Shown: piece after piece, positions 13,575-15,167 of the stretch | How positions within the stretch are numbered: the stretch's first letter is position 1 | Layout: each line of letters opens with the position of its first letter | Source: Acidaminococcaceae bacterium | GTDB taxonomy: Bacteria > Bacillota > Negativicutes > Acidaminococcales > Acidaminococcaceae | DNA length: 15,167 nucleotides | Assembly (NCBI GenBank): GCA_022653215.1 | Contig: JALCSJ010000035.1 | Coordinates: 1 to 15,167 of the forward strand | Reading direction: 5' to 3' | Made by a program: the position numbers and the translations under genes | Notes under the pieces: generated by a model | Told to the model about the DNA's origin: nothing | Seen by the model: only the letters and a program-made list of their open reading frames with translations | Database searches by the model: none

Positions 13575-14726
13575 TTACTCTGTAAACACATTCCCATCAT
13601 AATGTTGAATCGTATATTGATAAATATACTTTCTGGGAATTCTGGTGCTCAAGAGACATATCACTTCGTAATTAATGGTTTCCATCCACTCAGCTACTGT
13701 ATCCAGGGAAATTTCTCCCCCACCGAAAATAATAGCTTCGTCACCGACCTGCACATTGGGAATATCGGTTACATCCACCATCATTTGATCCATACAAACT
13801 CGTCCCAAAATAGGTGCCTTGCCTCCCCTGATGGACACATAGCCTGTATTGCTGAGTTTTCTGCTAATACCGTCCGCATAACCCAAAGGTAATGTAGCCA
13901 GTTTAGTAGGACGCTTTGTTTCATAAGTGCAGCCATAGCTTATTTTTTCTCCTGCAGGAATATCTTTAATAAAAACTATTTCTGCTTTCAAAGTCATTAC
14001 AGGCTGCAAATCCATGGATTGCTTAACTTCATGGGAAGGCCACCAGCCGTACAAGGTAATGCCCTGCCGAACCATGTTGAAATGTGCAGCGGGTATTTCG
14101 GTGATTCCTGCACTATTATCCAAATGAACAATGGGTATATCAATTTTTTGATCAGCAATATTAGCCAGTGCTGTCTTAAAAGCAGCCAGTTGTTTTTTAC
14201 TGTAAGTTTTATCTTTCTCATCTGCAGCTGCAAAATGAGAAAAGACTCCTTCCAGATAAACATGAGGAAGTCCTGCAATAGCAGCAGCTAATTCCCCGGC
14301 TTCTTCCGGACGGCAGCCAATCCTATTCATACCTGTATCTACAGCAAGATGTACCTTGGCAACTTTATTAGCCTGAAGGGCAGCTGCAGACAATGCCTGT
14401 GCACTTTTTAAGTCAAAAACCGCTTGGGTAATATTTTTATCTACCAAGATTTTTTCATGACCCGGTGTCATAGCTCCCAAAATTAAAATAGGTGCCATAA
14501 TGCCGGCTGCTCTTAATTCAAGTGCCTCTCTGGTCATGGATACTGCCAGATATTCTACACCTGCAGCCAAAGCCGCTGTTGCCACAGGCACAGCGCCATG
14601 TCCATAGGCATCTGCTTTTACCACGGCACAAATTTTGGTGCCCGGTTCTATTTTTTTTCTAGTTTCCTGAATATTATGCGCTATGGCTGACAAATCAACT
14701 TCTGCCCACACATTTCTTGCTCGCAT
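13575..14726 (-). CDS. alr: Alanine racemase
   Basis: The PLP enzyme interconverting L- and D-alanine for peptidoglycan, 383 aa and complete. Lys37 in AVVKADAYGHG (34-44) is the PLP-binding lysine, and Tyr264 in ISYGCTYE (262-269) is the second catalytic base supplied across the dimer. Arg135 in TGMNRIG (131-137), LPLGYADG (279-286) and GRVCMDQ (308-314) are further family signatures. The N-terminal TIM barrel covers about 8-235 and the C-terminal beta domain about 240-375. It starts at an ATG with AGGTGG 8 nt upstream. There is no terminator between tRNA-Ser(CGA) and this gene (30-nt gap), so it may be transcribed from the tRNA promoter. It is followed 25 nt later by the FAD oxidase. Confidence 0.97.
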   Translation of the reverse strand: MRARNVWAEVDLSAIAHNIQETRKKIEPGTKICAVVKADAYGHGAVPVATAALAAGVEYLAVSMTREALELRAAGIMAPILILGAMTPGHEKILVDKNITQAVFDLKSAQALSAAALQANKVAKVHLAVDTGMNRIGCRPEEAGELAAAIAGLPHVYLEGVFSHFAAADEKDKTYSKKQLAAFKTALANIADQKIDIPIVHLDNSAGITEIPAAHFNMVRQGITLYGWWPSHEVKQSMDLQPVMTLKAEIVFIKDIPAGEKISYGCTYETKRPTKLATLPLGYADGISRKLSNTGYVSIRGGKAPILGRVCMDQMMVDVTDIPNVQVGDEAIIFGGGEISLDTVAEWMETINYEVICLLSTRIPRKYIYQYTIQHYDGNVFTE

Positions 14727-14756
14727 AAATTACGCCACCTATCTAAAGTAAATTAT

Positions 14757-14845
14757 TGGCGGACGGGGAGGGATTCGAACCCTCGGTGGCTATTAACCAC
14801 ACTTGATTTCGAGTCAAGCACCTTCAACCGCTCGGACACCCGTCC
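14757..14845 (-). tRNA. tRNA-Ser (anticodon CGA)
   Basis: An 89-nt class II tRNA. The acceptor stem GGACGGG pairs with CCCGTCC, then discriminator G and encoded CCA (14757-14759). The D-arm GTCCGAGCGGTTGAAGG is shared with the other serine tRNA. The anticodon arm CTTGA-CTCGAAA-TCAAG gives anticodon CGA (decodes UCG). A long variable arm (GTGGTTA/TAGCCAC) and T-arm GAGGGTTCGAATCCCTC follow. It lies between tadA and alr. Confidence 0.97.
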
Positions 14846-14855
14846 ATGAAATATT

Positions 14856-14885
14856 ATTATATCATATCTAACGCTTTCCGTTCAA
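14856..14885 (-). promoter_or_regulatory. Promoter of tRNA-Ser(CGA), inside the end of tadA
   Basis: On the minus strand a perfect -10 TATAAT (14861-14856) lies 10 nt before the mature tRNA 5' end, with -35 TTGAAC (14885-14880; 4 of 6) at an 18-bp spacing. The -35 is made from the last Leu-Asn codons of tadA, and the spacer contains the tadA stop. With no terminator after the tRNA, this promoter may also serve alr. Confidence 0.7.
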
Positions 14886-15167
14886 AAATTCTTTTAGTAC
14901 TTGTCCACATTCTGCTTCCATAACCCCGGCGGTTACTTCTGCCCTGTGATTAAGATATTTATTTTGTACAATGTTAAACAATGACCCGCAGGCACCTGCC
15001 TTACTGTCAGAAGCACCGTACACCAACCGTTTAATTCGTGCATTAAATATGGCTCCTGCACACATAGGGCATGGTTCAAGGGTTACATATAACAGGGCAT
15101 CATCCAAACGCCACCGTTGTAATCTCCGGCAGGCTTCCTGAATAACCAGGATTTCTGCGTGGGCTGT
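14868..15167 (-). CDS. tadA: tRNA adenosine(34) deaminase TadA (C-terminal 99 residues; runs off right edge)
   Basis: A zinc-dependent deaminase that converts A34 to inosine in tRNA-Arg(ACG). The frame is open to the last base, so the N-terminal part lies outside. In the visible fragment, TAHAE (1-5) supplies the zinc ligand His3 and proton-shuttle Glu5, and TLEPCPMCAGAI (29-40) supplies zinc ligands Cys33 and Cys36. RLVYGASDSKAGACGSLFNI then matches TadA rather than cytidine or guanine deaminases. The usual length is about 150-170 aa, so roughly 50-70 residues are missing to the right. A start at the TTG (15107) would remove the HAE motif and is rejected. In Firmicutes tadA commonly precedes the SRP RNA gene and dnaX, consistent with the rest of the window. 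Confidence 0.95.
   Translation of the reverse strand, partial: TAHAEILVIQEACRRLQRWRLDDALLYVTLEPCPMCAGAIFNARIKRLVYGASDSKAGACGSLFNIVQNKYLNHRAEVTAGVMEAECGQVLKEFLNGKR

Noticed and set aside
14868..15107. Starting tadA at the TTG at 15107
   Set aside because: The same frame continues upstream to the window edge and includes the essential TAHAE motif, so the gene is truncated by the window, not short.
1..15167. CRISPR arrays, toxin-antitoxin or known defence genes
   Set aside because: No regularly spaced repeats were seen, and every supported gene has a housekeeping, transport or metabolic family assignment.

Overview
The window looks like part of a Firmicutes (Bacillota) chromosome, most likely a Negativicutes-type anaerobe (Phascolarctobacterium/Acidaminococcus-like). 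That assignment is inference. It rests on the housekeeping block tadA / SRP RNA / dnaX / ybaB / recR / bofA, which is a recognised Firmicutes gene order, together with a short 4.5S-type SRP RNA, a tripartite TAXI-TRAP transporter and an AT-rich base composition. Nearly everything lies on the minus strand. The Crp/Fnr-type regulator is the only forward-strand gene I can support.

Reading along the minus strand, from the right edge to the left: a truncated tadA (tRNA adenosine deaminase); tRNA-Ser(CGA) with its own promoter inside the 3' end of tadA; alr (alanine racemase); a GlcD-type FAD-linked oxidase; a 237-bp gap with a strong promoter plus an unexplained 65-nt inverted repeat; tRNA-Ser(GGA) followed by SRP RNA and a strong terminator; a four-gene metabolic operon (DapA-family lyase/aldolase, PPC/DUF296 protein, TAXI binding lipoprotein, fused TRAP permease); a bidirectional terminator shared with the convergent Crp/Fnr regulator; then a long run corA - dnaX - ybaB - recR - bofA - gtrA - diacylglycerol kinase - membrane protein resembling the N-terminus of an LTA-synthase/sulfatase-family transferase, cut by the left edge.

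Functionally there are three parts. (1) Information processing: tadA, two serine tRNAs, SRP RNA, dnaX (clamp loader), ybaB and recR. (2) Envelope and lipid: gtrA, diacylglycerol kinase and the LTA-synthase-like protein are tightly packed and plausibly linked, because phosphoglycerol or phosphoethanolamine transferases release diacylglycerol that the kinase would recycle. alr supplies D-alanine for peptidoglycan. (3) Metabolic cargo: the TAXI-TRAP operon imports an unknown, probably carboxylate-bearing, solute that the DapA-family enzyme may act on, with a PPC-domain protein of unknown role. The divergent corA/crp intergenic region and the extended -10 promoter of the TRAP operon are the main visible control points.

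The most notable structural observation is that the Firmicutes core order tadA-SRP RNA-dnaX-ybaB-recR-bofA is preserved but opened at two points next to RNA genes: alr plus the FAD oxidase on one side of SRP RNA, and the TRAP operon plus regulator plus corA on the other. No transposase, integrase, CRISPR array or phage gene was seen. No gene-free stretch exceeds about 240 bp.
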